The position numbers and the translations under genes were made by a program. 64,000 nucleotides of DNA from Pleodorina starrii (taxonomy: Eukaryota; Chlorophyta; Chlorophyceae; Chlamydomonadales; Volvocaceae), in NCBI GenBank assembly GCA_030267565.1, contig BRXU01000068.1:114210-178209 (forward strand), read 5' to 3'. Below are positions 42,461 through 51,166 of the stretch, piece after piece. How positions within the stretch are numbered: the stretch's first letter is position 1; every line of letters starts with the position of its first letter. The notes beneath the pieces were generated by a model. The model was not told the DNA's origin and ran no database searches. It was given only the letters and a program-made list of their open reading frames with translations.

Positions 42461-43426
42461 ATGTGTTTTTCCACCACCCCCGGCGCCGATCCGGCGCGCT
42501 TCACCGCCCTGCCCCGCTTTCCCGCCCCGATCCGGCCGCATTGGCAGGCGACCGCCGCCGCCAAGGGCTTTCGCATCCTCGCCCGCGTCCATGACCGTTA
42601 TCACCTGCTGCTGCGCTGCCGGACCTGCCGGCGCGACTTCCCCACGAAGCTCTTCGTGCTGATGCGCGGCCAGCCGCTCTGCCCGCATTGCCTGGCCGCG
42701 CGGCGCGCCGCGCTGGCGGCGGAGGCAGGCGTCGCCTTCCTCGGCCCCGATCCGGACCATAGCGCCTACGGCCACTACCTTGCCCCCTGCGGCCACATCC
42801 TGCGCCGCCAGTTCGACCTGATCGCGCGGGTCGCGCGTGGCGAGACCGGGCTGCGCTGCGAGACCTGCCACGCCGCGCGCGAGGCGGCCGAGGCCCGGCG
42901 CTTCGGCTGGCAGCGCCTCGGGCCCTGCCCGTCGAGGCGGCCGAATTACAGGCTTTATCGGCACCGCTGCGGCCATGTGCAGCGCGTGGCCCAGGCCAAC
43001 ATGCTCTGGGGCCAATGCGACTGCGCCGGCTGCGGCCAGAGCTGGAGCGCCAGGCCGAGCTTTCTCTATCTCTTCGAGATCCACCTGCCGGCCCGCGGCC
43101 CCCGCCCGGCGCGGGATTACCTGAAGCTCGGCTACAGCGCCCATCCGGTCAAGCGCCACCGCCACCAGCTGGGCCTGCCGCCGGAGGCAAGCGTCGCCGT
43201 GCTGCGGGTCGTGGCCATGGCTTCGGGCCACGCGGCCTGCGCCTGCGAGACGGCGCTGCACCGCCAGCTGCGGCGCGCCCACCCCGATGCGGTGGTGCCG
43301 AGGGCGGAGTTCGCCGACGGCATCAACGTCACCCGCGAGATCTATCGCCCGGCGCTGCGCCCGGTGATCGAGGCAGCCCTCGACCGCATCGAGGCCGACG
43401 CCGGCGCCGGCGCCGCTGCGTCCTGA
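42461..43426 (+). CDS. Zinc-ribbon / GIY-YIG-like nuclease domain protein
   Basis: 321 residues. The N-terminal two thirds contain repeated zinc-ribbon-like modules: CRTCRRDFP ... CPHC, then CGHILRRQF ... CETC, then CGHVQRVAQ ... CDCAGC, each with a CGH or C-x2-C pair. The C-terminal domain reads SFLYLFEIHL ... YLKLGYSAHPVKRHRHQL, the pattern of GIY-YIG/T5orf172-type nucleases (Y-L-[KR]-[LI]-G). DNA binding by the ribbons and cleavage by the end domain are inferred. Shine-Dalgarno AGGGAAGGA. Confidence 0.75.
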   Translation: MCFSTTPGADPARFTALPRFPAPIRPHWQATAAAKGFRILARVHDRYHLLLRCRTCRRDFPTKLFVLMRGQPLCPHCLAARRAALAAEAGVAFLGPDPDHSAYGHYLAPCGHILRRQFDLIARVARGETGLRCETCHAAREAAEARRFGWQRLGPCPSRRPNYRLYRHRCGHVQRVAQANMLWGQCDCAGCGQSWSARPSFLYLFEIHLPARGPRPARDYLKLGYSAHPVKRHRHQLGLPPEASVAVLRVVAMASGHAACACETALHRQLRRAHPDAVVPRAEFADGINVTREIYRPALRPVIEAALDRIEADAGAGAAAS

Positions 43427-43544
43427 CCGCGGCGCCGCCCCTGCGGTGTTCCCACGCGAACAAGCCGTTCCACCCATCCACGACGACACGCCCCTGCGTG
43501 CCGCGCGCCCTGCCGCGCCGCGCCCCGGCCTCTGGAGATCCCGC

Positions 43545-45611
43545 ATGACCGCATCCAAATCCGCCCACCCCAGCCCCGCACCCGCCTGGCTGCCCTTCGC
43601 CCGCAAGCTGCTGCACCGCCTGCGCGAACCCACCGGCGAGGCGCTGCCCGATCCCGAGCTCGCCGCCGAGCTCGGCCTGGCCAGCGAGCCCGCGGCGCTG
43701 ACGCCCCGCACCCTGCTGACGGCGCTGCGCCTGGCCGCGAGCCTCGGCGGCCAGGCCGCCGTCACCGCTGCCCTGCGCCCCGGCGCGCTGACCCTGCTGC
43801 GCGGGATCCCGGCCGAGGACATCCCTCTGCTGCGCCATGTGCTGCCCTCCCTCCTGCCCGGCGCCTGGCGGATCCGCGAGTTGAAGCCGGACGACGGCGC
43901 CCCGCGGGAGCACCCCGGCGCCACCACGCTGCACCTGATCACGGTCGCCGCGCCCGGGCGCGGTGACGCGCTGCAGCACCCGCTGATCGCCGGCCTCGAC
44001 AGCGCCGCGCCGCTGCTGATCCTGCTTGCCGCGGGCGCCGCGCTGCCCGACGCGCGGCCCGGCCGGCATGCGGTCATCCACGAGTTCGCGCCGATCGGCG
44101 CCGATCTGGTCTGGGCGCTGCTCGAGGCCCTGCAGCACCTGCCCCGCCAAGGCGCGGCAGCCGATCGGGCCCTGCTGCGCCAGGCCTTCGACAGCGGGCT
44201 CCACCTCGACAGCACCGATGTGCTGCTGGCCCTGCGCGCGCCGACAATGGCCGAACTCGCCGCGCGGCTGGCCGGCAGCCCCGTCGCGCCGGGCGACGCC
44301 GCCGCGCCGCCCACCCTCGACAGCCTCACCGGCGACGGCCCGGCGCTGCAGGCCGCGCGGCACCTGGTCGAGGACCTGCAACTCTGGCGCGCCGGGCGCC
44401 TCGAGTGGTCCGAGATCACCCGCAGCGCGCTCTTTTACGGCCCGCCCGGCACCGGCAAGTCCTGGCTCGCCCAGGCCTTGGCGGCCTCGGCGGGCGTCAG
44501 CGCGATCACCGGCAGCTTCGGCGAATGGCAGGCGGCGGGGCATCTGGGCGAGATGCTCAAGGCCATGCGCCGCACCTTCGCCGAGGCCCGCGCCCGCGCG
44601 CCGGCGCTGCTGATCCTCGACGAGCTCGACGCCGTCGGCAACCGTGGCGACAACGCCGGCCCGAACCAGAACTACCGCGTGCAGGTCATCAACGCCTTCC
44701 TCGCACTGATGGACGAGATCGCCCGCGCGCCCGGCGTCATCGTCGTCGCCACCTGCAACCACATCGACCTGATCGACCCGGCGGTGCTGCGCCCGGGCCG
44801 CTTCGACCTGCGGGTCGAGGTGCCGCTGCCCGATGCCGCCACGCTCGCGGGCGTGCTGCGCCGCCACCTGGCGCTGCCCGAGGCCGAGATCTCCGTGTTG
44901 GCCCGGCATTGCGTCGGCCTGAGCCTTGCCGAATGCGATGCCGAACTGCGGGCGGCGCGGGGCGCGGCGCGCCGGGCCGGGGTCGCGCTCGACGCGGCCG
45001 GCCTCATGGCCCGCCTCGACGCCGGGCGCGATCCGGCGATCGACCGCCGCGTCGCCCTGCACGAATGCGGCCATGCCCTCGTCACCACCGCGCTCGGGCG
45101 CGGCACGGTGCAGCGCCTGGCGCTTGCGGGCAGCGGCGGCACGACCCGGATCGCGCGCCGCCCGCAGGCCGGGCTCATCGCCGACCACACCGACCTGCTG
45201 GCCGAGCTGATGGCCGGCCGCGCCGCCGAGCGGCTGGTGCTGGGCGCTGTCTCCGCCGGCGCCGGCGGCCCGCCGGACTCCGACCTGGCGCTGGCCACGC
45301 GCGTCGCGCTCGATCTCGAGACCCGCTACGGCCTCGGCGCCGAAGGCCCGCTCTGGTTTGGCGACAGCGCGGCCCCCATGCGCGACCCGGCCCTGCGCGC
45401 CCGCTGCCGCCGCCACCTCGAGACCGCCGAGGCCCGCGCCGCCGCCCTGCTGGCCCCGCATCGCGCGCTGCTCGAGGACATGGCCGCCGCGCTGGTGACC
45501 CGGCGCGAGCTTTCCGACGACGACCTTACCCCCTGGCTGCAGCGCCTTGATCTGGAGGTCGCCGCGCAAGTGATGCTGGACATCGAACAGCCAACGCCGC
45601 CGCCCGACTGA
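43545..45611 (+). CDS. Soluble FtsH-like AAA+ ATPase with M41-type peptidase domain
   Basis: 688 residues from ATG 43545 (GGAGATC upstream). Residues ~290-490 form an AAA module: Walker A GPPGTGKSW, Walker B LLILDELDAVGNRG, arginine-finger region DPAVLRPGRFDLRVEVPLP. Residues ~500-680 hold a zinc-peptidase site HECGHALV, equivalent to FtsH HEAGH, followed by an M41-like helical region. There is no transmembrane segment; the first ~280 residues are a unique helical domain. This looks like a cytosolic AAA protease of unknown target, not housekeeping FtsH. Confidence 0.82.
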   Translation: MTASKSAHPSPAPAWLPFARKLLHRLREPTGEALPDPELAAELGLASEPAALTPRTLLTALRLAASLGGQAAVTAALRPGALTLLRGIPAEDIPLLRHVLPSLLPGAWRIRELKPDDGAPREHPGATTLHLITVAAPGRGDALQHPLIAGLDSAAPLLILLAAGAALPDARPGRHAVIHEFAPIGADLVWALLEALQHLPRQGAAADRALLRQAFDSGLHLDSTDVLLALRAPTMAELAARLAGSPVAPGDAAAPPTLDSLTGDGPALQAARHLVEDLQLWRAGRLEWSEITRSALFYGPPGTGKSWLAQALAASAGVSAITGSFGEWQAAGHLGEMLKAMRRTFAEARARAPALLILDELDAVGNRGDNAGPNQNYRVQVINAFLALMDEIARAPGVIVVATCNHIDLIDPAVLRPGRFDLRVEVPLPDAATLAGVLRRHLALPEAEISVLARHCVGLSLAECDAELRAARGAARRAGVALDAAGLMARLDAGRDPAIDRRVALHECGHALVTTALGRGTVQRLALAGSGGTTRIARRPQAGLIADHTDLLAELMAGRAAERLVLGAVSAGAGGPPDSDLALATRVALDLETRYGLGAEGPLWFGDSAAPMRDPALRARCRRHLETAEARAAALLAPHRALLEDMAAALVTRRELSDDDLTPWLQRLDLEVAAQVMLDIEQPTPPPD

Positions 45612-45669
45612 ACCGCCCGCCGCCGAACCGCAGCCATCGCACTCCACCAAAAGCGCCGGAGCCCCCGTC

Positions 45670-46086
45670 ATGCCGCAAGCCACCACCCGGCGCGACCTCA
45701 TCGCCACGCTGCCCGGCCTCGCAGTGCTGCTCGCCACCGAGCCGGCCGCCGGGAGGGCACCCCCCACCGCGGCCCCACCGCGCCCGGCCTTCCAGGCGGC
45801 GCAGCGCGCCTGGCACCGCGCCTGGCAACGCTATCGCGCCCAAGACCAGATATCGGCAGCCCACCGCTTCGAGACCACCGAACCCGGCCGCGCCGCACTG
45901 GCCAGGATGGATGCGCTTCTGGTCCGCATCGATGAGATCGAAGCCAGTCTGGCCAAGACGCCCGCCCGCACCCGCGCCGAACTGCGCATCAAGATCGAGA
46001 TCCTCTCCCTCGATGGCGCGCTCAGGCCAGAGTTCCAGGACGCCGTGAGGGCCGATGTCGAGCGGCTTCTCCCACCGGCGCCATGA
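45670..46086 (+). CDS. Exported protein of unknown function, cassette member
   Basis: 138 residues with a Tat-like start (TTRRDLIATLPGLAVLLATEPAAG). The mature part is helical (RAWHRAWQRYRAQDQ, LLVRIDEIEASLAK, LRIKIEILSLDGALR). No family recognised. It closes the cassette; 12 bases after its stop lies site TGAA-N6-TTCA at 46099. Confidence 0.6.
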   Translation: MPQATTRRDLIATLPGLAVLLATEPAAGRAPPTAAPPRPAFQAAQRAWHRAWQRYRAQDQISAAHRFETTEPGRAALARMDALLVRIDEIEASLAKTPARTRAELRIKIEILSLDGALRPEFQDAVRADVERLLPPAP

Positions 46087-46098
46087 GGGAATGAGTAT

Positions 46099-46121
46099 AT
46101 GAACGCACGTTCATCTCTTCA
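46099..46121 (+). repeat. Dispersed site TGAA-N6-TTCA-WWTCTTCA, site 5
   Basis: ATGAA, CGCACG, TTCATCTCTTCA: a third N6 sequence with the same arms and TCTTCA tail, at the end of the AAA/GIY-YIG cassette. Confidence 0.65.
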
Positions 46122-46152
46122 TCGCAGCACCCTGCGGTGGCGTTGCTTGGCA

Positions 46153-47484
46153 TCAGCTGGAACGGTCGCGCATCTCCCGCATCGGCGGCCAGAGCAGCAT
46201 GTTCTGCAGATCCGCCACCGTGACCGCGATATCCCGGCAGGACGTCTCTATAAGGTCCAGTCCCGGCTCTGGCACATGGGTGGCCTCCAGCCAGGTTCGC
46301 AGCGGGGCGATCTCGGCCTCGCTGACCGGGCGGCGATTGAACCTCAATGCGCCCAAAGCGCGCGCCGCCCAGATCTCGGGGCAAAGCAATAAATGCTGCA
46401 ACGAGATCTGGAAGCCGTCGATGTCACAGAGAAAGGCAAGGCCGGCCAGCTCCTGCGGAGTGAACCTCGGGACCGGCGCTGTGTCATCCGGCGGCTGGAC
46501 GAAGGCCTCCGGCTTTTGGGCCGCGTTGACGCGGTTCGCAGCGGCACGCTGCCTTTTTCCATGGCCGTCGGGCGCGTGGCGAATGCCATGGGCGCCCGCA
46601 CCGCCCAGGCTTTCGAGGCCCTGCACATAATCCCGCATCTCGCCCAGTCTCGCCGCCAGGATCGAGGTCGCCACACGCCGGCCCTTGGCCAGCAGATCCA
46701 GCAGTTCGATATGACGCAGAAGATGCGACTCGATCTCCTGGAGGCCCGCCCCCGGTGCGAGGCTTGCCTTTGCCCTGTCGAGATAGCGCTTTTGCAACGC
46801 GACGCCTTGGTATTGCCGCACGGCTTCGCCGTCATGGACGACGAGCCGTTGTTTTCGGCCTTCGTCCGCCTGCATGGCCAGAAACACGCGCAGCACGCTT
46901 TGATCCTCGCAATCCCCCGGGTCGCCGGTGACTGCGGCATGGCCCGAGCGGCGTGCCAAGGATGCTTGGGCCAGGGCCATCAGATGGGGCGCGTTCCACG
47001 CGATGCAGTCGAACGCCGAGAGATAGTCCCCCTTCAACCCGGGGCTACGATCAAAAAGCGCCTCGATGGCCGGCAACAAGGCAAAGATCCAGAGCCGAAG
47101 CGCGTCGCGCAATGCCACTTCGACCGCAGAGAGCGTCCGACGCCCAGGTTGCAGCTCCTGCAACGGGATCACCGCCAGCGCCGTCAGGGTATAGCCGCTG
47201 GCGGCAAACTGCTGGCGCTGCCAGAGGTCCATCAAAGGCACAAGCCGGTCGTCCTGAGGAGAGATCCAGTGAAGCTTGCGGACCTGCCGCGCCTTGTATC
47301 GCGCCATGACCGACGCAGGCACCTCCCGGGCATCCGGGCCGATCCGTGCCGGATCGAGGAACAGGAAGACGGGCCACAGATCGGCAAAGCCGACCTCATC
47401 ATCGGCCGCGCTGCCCTGCCGCGCATGCAGGGCAGACACCATGCGGTCAAAAGAATCTCCAATCAACTCATTGTAACTCATCAT
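46153..47484 (-). CDS. Hypothetical protein, 443 residues
   Basis: No known domain recognised. It starts MMSYNELIGDSFDRMVSALHARQG. The sequence is soluble and helical with a central patch of Leu/Ile. A hinge near residue 300 (HAPDGHGKRQR) is basic. The length and regular composition support a real protein. It is convergent with the AAA cassette, which ends 32 bases before the site at 46099. Function unknown. Confidence 0.6.
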   Translation of the reverse strand: MMSYNELIGDSFDRMVSALHARQGSAADDEVGFADLWPVFLFLDPARIGPDAREVPASVMARYKARQVRKLHWISPQDDRLVPLMDLWQRQQFAASGYTLTALAVIPLQELQPGRRTLSAVEVALRDALRLWIFALLPAIEALFDRSPGLKGDYLSAFDCIAWNAPHLMALAQASLARRSGHAAVTGDPGDCEDQSVLRVFLAMQADEGRKQRLVVHDGEAVRQYQGVALQKRYLDRAKASLAPGAGLQEIESHLLRHIELLDLLAKGRRVATSILAARLGEMRDYVQGLESLGGAGAHGIRHAPDGHGKRQRAAANRVNAAQKPEAFVQPPDDTAPVPRFTPQELAGLAFLCDIDGFQISLQHLLLCPEIWAARALGALRFNRRPVSEAEIAPLRTWLEATHVPEPGLDLIETSCRDIAVTVADLQNMLLWPPMREMRDRSS

Positions 47485-47802
47485 AAATTTCCTGACGCAT
47501 CAAACAGGGTATTTGAATCCCAAAAAGCGCGGCGGTTTTGCGACATGCCTGTGGCAATCCAAAGCCATCGAGCCGAATCGCCATGCCAAAGCCGCATCAC
47601 TCCCGTCAGCGAGCGCCCCCGAGCAGCCAGACGCGCGCCAGTCAGACTGACCACGCTGCGGTCAGGATGCAACTGCCTGGTGCGCCGCATGCGGCCCTCG
47701 CACCCCTTTGCACCCTTTCATCGCGGCCCTCGCCTGTGAGGCTGCCCGCCGCGATCACGCCGCCAGTCAAACTCCCTCAACCCACCAGACAGGAGATCTG
47801 CC
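47485..47802. other. Gap, nothing recognised
   Basis: About 318 bases between divergent genes. No frame resembles a protein, and no palindrome stands out; promoters for both flanking genes are presumably here. Confidence 0.35.
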
Positions 47803-48225
47803 ATGACCACCACACCCCCCTGCTTCACGCCCCGTGCGGCGATCTACGCGCATACCGCGACCAAGCGAGAGAACATCAACGACCAGATCGCCATCTGCAA
47901 GGCGTTTGCCGAGGCGCAGGGCTGGCGCGTCGCCGGGGTTTATGCGGATCGCAACACGCAGAACCTGCGAACCAGTGGCCCGGAGATCTCCCGGCTCAAG
48001 GATGACGCCGCGGCTGGGGAATTCGATGTGGTGCTCTGCCAGTATGTCGATCGGATCACGCCGAATATATGGGAACAGCGCGATATCCTGATCCGGCTCT
48101 ACGCCACCGGCCTGGCAACCTGGTCGGTCGAAGAAGGGTCGCTCGAGGACCTGCGCCTGGAATACCAGCGCCATCTTCCTCATGAGGATGACCCCTTGGG
48201 TCCTTTCCGCCGCAAGGACGAGTAG
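47803..48225 (+). CDS. Serine recombinase-like protein lacking the catalytic serine
   Basis: 140 residues matching the resolvase catalytic domain: QIAICKAFAEAQGWRVAGVYADRN, SRLKDDAAAGEFDVVLCQYVDRI. In active enzymes the N-terminus reads Y-x-R-x-S; here it reads IYAHTATKRE, so both the Arg and the nucleophilic Ser are replaced. There is no C-terminal DNA-binding domain. Complete start (Shine-Dalgarno AGGAGA) and stop suggest a retained small protein, possibly regulatory, or a recently decayed gene. Confidence 0.7.
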   Translation: MTTTPPCFTPRAAIYAHTATKRENINDQIAICKAFAEAQGWRVAGVYADRNTQNLRTSGPEISRLKDDAAAGEFDVVLCQYVDRITPNIWEQRDILIRLYATGLATWSVEEGSLEDLRLEYQRHLPHEDDPLGPFRRKDE

Positions 48226-48264
48226 ACCCCGCCGCGACGCCCTTGCATCCCGAGACGAGAGAAG

Positions 48265-48520
48265 ATGCATGTCCCAGCCCAACCTGCGCGTTGCGATCTA
48301 CCCGTTCGAGCCGCGCCTCGAGATCCGCGCGCAGATGCTCCTCGCCGTCGAAGAGATCGGGCATGCCGGAGACATCAATGATCAGCCCGGCGGGGCCGTC
48401 CTTCGCGGCATGCGACCAACTGCGGCGGGCCCACCGGCGCACTTGTTCAAGCGCCGACCCCTCGCGCACCGGATCGGCTTGGCGCATGGAAAGCATTGGC
48501 GAAAGCGGCCGTCGCGCCAA
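48265..48520 (-). pseudogene. imuB fragment (decayed second mutasome locus)
   Basis: Minus-strand frame gives ALEQVRRWARRSWSHAAKDGPAGLIIDVSGMPDLFDGEEHLRADLEARLERV, the N-terminal part of ImuB (second motif, compare [14 protein letters not shown] in the intact gene). Both ends are missing. Confidence 0.75.
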
Positions 48521-48529
48521 TCCAGCTCA

Positions 48530-48930
48530 TGTCAAAGAGCGCAATAGTTCTTGCTTTGTTCTCGCCAAGGCTTTGCAGGTGCCTTGCCAAGCCTGCTGCT
48601 CCGGGAAGCGGTTACAGGTCCAGCGGGTCTCGGCGGCATGGCCTCCCCTGCCCTTCTGGATCAGCATCAGACAGCTGGTTTGGCCCGCCTCGGATGCGAA
48701 CTGAAGCCACGGCCCACGGTCAGCGAGATCGGCTTTCTCGGCGCGGCAATGATCAACCCGACAGCCTGCGTGCGCAGCACCTCCTCGGTGCTCCAGAGCA
48801 GATCGGTCGCGCTTCGTACCTGAGTGAGATGCAGCCGTTCCGGCACGCTCTCCGAAAACGCCCCTTGCATCGGCTGGTCGCGGTCATCCGCAAGCACGAT
48901 TCAGACAATCGGCCCGGCGAGCCTCACGGC
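48530..48930 (-). pseudogene. imuA fragment
   Basis: The frame ending near 48667 reads SVPERLHLTQVRSATDLLWSTEEVLRTQAVGLIIA, typical ImuA, and a second frame downstream (SSHPRRAKPAV region to 48530) carries further ImuA-like sequence after frameshift. It lies upstream of the imuB fragment in the normal gene order. Confidence 0.7.
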
Positions 48931-49112
48931 CTCAAATAGCGCAGTTCCCGTTCGGCCCCAACTTTGGCTTTGTGGACGCCGGCGCTCAAGAGCCCAAGCG
49001 GACCTTCATGCGCGTCGAGTATCCGCTCACACAGGGTTGCCATCCACGACGATCTGAATGCGGTTGTCGGCCGATCGCCGCTGAAGCGCCTTTGCTTCTG
49101 GCTTGTCCGCAG

Positions 49113-49672
49113 TCAGCCGGTGGCGCCAGTCCTCTGCCTGGCCGGAATGACGGGCATGGCGTTCGAGTGACCCAGGCCTGACTTCAACTCACAACTCCGC
49201 ACTCTGAACAATGCGGTGGCCCCCCTGCCCGCTTTAACTTCACGACCTTCGGAGTGAGGTCCATCCGGTGCAGATACCGGCGACAAAGGCCAGCGGCGGG
49301 CCTTTGCCGAGGTCGAACCAGACCAGCCGTCGATTTCCGGAACACTGGCGATAGGCACGAGGCCGCGATGCCCGACGCCAAGCCAGCAGCGTCCATGCGG
49401 TGAATCGACGTTGCGGGTGGTTGTTACCTGGGGTGGCTGCGCTTGCTCGAGAGATCGGCTGGCAGCGTTGGCATGCTCCGGCGGACGGTAATTAGGATCC
49501 AATTGCGTCCTTTAACGGCGCAGAGGATTGGCGGCTGATAGTCGGGAAAGATTCCTGTCCATGATCCAAGATTGCCCGCGGTGTTGATAAGCTCATCACC
49601 CTTGTTCAGCGCCTTCCTGAAAACCAGCCGCATTGCGTCCTAGCCTTTGGTCTGCGAGTAGAGGCTGCCCAT
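49113..49672 (-). pseudogene. SRAP (YedK) pseudogene
   Basis: From ATG 49672 the frame starts MGSLYSQTKG then meets a stop, then continues DAMRLVFRKALNKGDEL ... GIFPDYQPPIL, and after a frameshift NVDSPHGRCWLGVGHRG and HSNAMPVI. These align with SRAP in order. Catalytic Cys2 is Gly and there are several frame breaks. Together with the imuA and imuB fragments it is a dead copy of the locus at 31-37 kb. Confidence 0.75.
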
Positions 49673-49763
49673 CACGCGCTTTGGAAGCATCTGGAACAAT
49701 AGCGCGAATAAATGACCCAGTGGTCGCTTCATTTCGTGTCGTCGCACGCAGTTGGGTCTACGG

Positions 49764-50972
49764 TCAGGACCGAAGCACCTTTCGCAGATAGGCATCGGGG
49801 TTCAGGATACTGCCGATTTCTCGTGCCATGCGGTCTTCGAGCCTGAGAAGCTCCCAGAGGCCCAGTCTGGTTGCCGCGTTGGCCAGGAGGTCCCGGCTTA
49901 TTCTCAGCATTCTTCCGAACTCGAAGGCAATGATGGTTGCTTCCCTGGCGTTCTTTGGTTCGGCATGGAAGGCGCTGACCTCGGTCAGATCGCTCCAGCA
50001 GGCAGCCGTGCCTTCTCCAGTCTCTCTTTTTTTTGTATGTGAGTCTTGCTCTATGTGGCGGACATCCTGTCCGTCAGAGGCGGGCGTTTTATCCGTTTCA
50101 AGGGGCTGAAGGGCAGGGGCGTTGCAAACTGCGATCGCGGCGAATGCGGGCTCGACTGCGCGCTCCTCGACGGGTTCGGCGTCTGGTTCAGCCAGTGGGA
50201 TTTCCACCTCGGTAGGCGTGGTCGACGTGGGTGCCGCCGAAGCAACTGTCTCGGGCACAGGACGAGCCGTGTCACGTGAAAGGACCGCGGTCAGCTGCGC
50301 GAGAGCGGCGCGGGCTTCGACGAGTGTCAGCGTCGTGCGCCGCACCAGGTTCCGCAGGCCGTCGACAAAGGCAGCATGTGCATCGTCCAGGCGCAGATTG
50401 GCACAGGCGGCCCGCAGCCGCAGGATCTGCGCCCGAATGCCGCGCAATTCCTCCGCTTCTTCTCGGCGCCGGAGCGCCAGTGCAAGAAGCTCATCCGCGC
50501 GGGTGAAGAGGGGGGAGAGGTCCAGTCCAAAGGCCCCGATGGGCTTGCCATGCTGCATGACCGGGAAGCGCTTGCCGTTGGCGCTGTCTCGCCGCCGGAG
50601 CAGGCCAGCGTTCTCCAGCGTTTCCAGATGACGGCGCAGCTGACGATCGGTGAGGCCCTTGGCGCGGAAGCAGAGCGTTTCGTTGCTGGCATAGACCGTG
50701 AGCAGGGTGCTCGGAGCGACCGGCGCCTCCCGCCCATCCGCGCCTTGGCAGGGCAGGCAGCTCAACAGCGCGTCGAGGACGACGACCGCTCCCTGCCGGA
50801 GGCCGAGATCGCGGCTGCAGGTGTTGACCGCGGCCATGATCTCGCGCCGAAGCACCGGCCGAAACACCGGCTGCTGGCTGATCGACCCCATGCCGGGGAG
50901 CGATTGCTCCACGGATTCGGCACAGATCCCCCGTGCCCCGGCCGCAACGGCCGTGGATGTGATGTGTTTCAT
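49764..50972 (-). CDS. repC: Plasmid replication initiator RepC
   Basis: 402 residues, usual length. N-terminal RepC winged-helix domain (RPVLRREIMAAVNTCSRDLGLRQGAVVVLDALLSCLP, TLLTVYASNETLCFRAKGLTDRQLRRHLETLENAGLLRRRDSANGKRF spans it). A central helical region and a C-terminal domain (GRMLRISRDLLANAATRLGLWELLRLEDRMAREIGSILNPDAYLRKVLR spans it) complete the protein. RepC binds an origin inside its own coding sequence and starts theta replication. Intact, unlike repA and repB upstream. Confidence 0.92.
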   Translation of the reverse strand: MKHITSTAVAAGARGICAESVEQSLPGMGSISQQPVFRPVLRREIMAAVNTCSRDLGLRQGAVVVLDALLSCLPCQGADGREAPVAPSTLLTVYASNETLCFRAKGLTDRQLRRHLETLENAGLLRRRDSANGKRFPVMQHGKPIGAFGLDLSPLFTRADELLALALRRREEAEELRGIRAQILRLRAACANLRLDDAHAAFVDGLRNLVRRTTLTLVEARAALAQLTAVLSRDTARPVPETVASAAPTSTTPTEVEIPLAEPDAEPVEERAVEPAFAAIAVCNAPALQPLETDKTPASDGQDVRHIEQDSHTKKRETGEGTAACWSDLTEVSAFHAEPKNAREATIIAFEFGRMLRISRDLLANAATRLGLWELLRLEDRMAREIGSILNPDAYLRKVLRS

Positions 50973-50999
50973 GGCAGTTTAGGATGAAAAAGCATCCCC

Positions 51000-51130
51000 G
51001 ATCACCGCAAGCGATGTTGAAGCCGATTCGCATTTGGGGGTACAATCAGGTGTCGAGACTAATTGAGGCCTTCGGAAGTACCGCTTTCGGGGGGTCTTTC
51101 TTTTTCGGTCCTATTCTCCTTTCCGGTCGT
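51000..51130 (+). ncRNA. Candidate antisense (incompatibility) RNA region between repB and repC
   Basis: In repABC plasmids a small RNA opposite to the operon lies between repB and repC and limits RepC. Here the 188-base interval contains a stem-forming stretch (CCTTCGGAAG, then ACCGCTTTCGGGGGGTC) followed by TTTCTTTTT on the plus strand, as expected for the RNA's terminator. No promoter was confirmed; the call rests on position and the terminator-like end. Confidence 0.4.
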
Positions 51131-51148
51131 TGTCATTGATTTCGGCTG

Positions 51149-51166
51149 TCTTGACCGCGGTCAAGA
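51149..51166. repeat. parS: parS-like palindrome 1
   Basis: TCTTGACCGCGGTCAAGA, perfect 18-bp palindrome straddling the repB stop. It matches the TTGACnGCnGTCAA core of repABC partition sites bound by RepB. Confidence 0.8.

Noticed and set aside
42011..45767. Long minus-strand frames of about 800 codons over the GIY-YIG and AAA genes
   Set aside because: Low-complexity Arg/Gly/Ala translations; the plus strand has Walker and zinc motifs.
47481..47690. Small minus-strand ORF upstream of the 443-residue gene
   Set aside because: No Shine-Dalgarno, no similarity, composition typical of a random frame.
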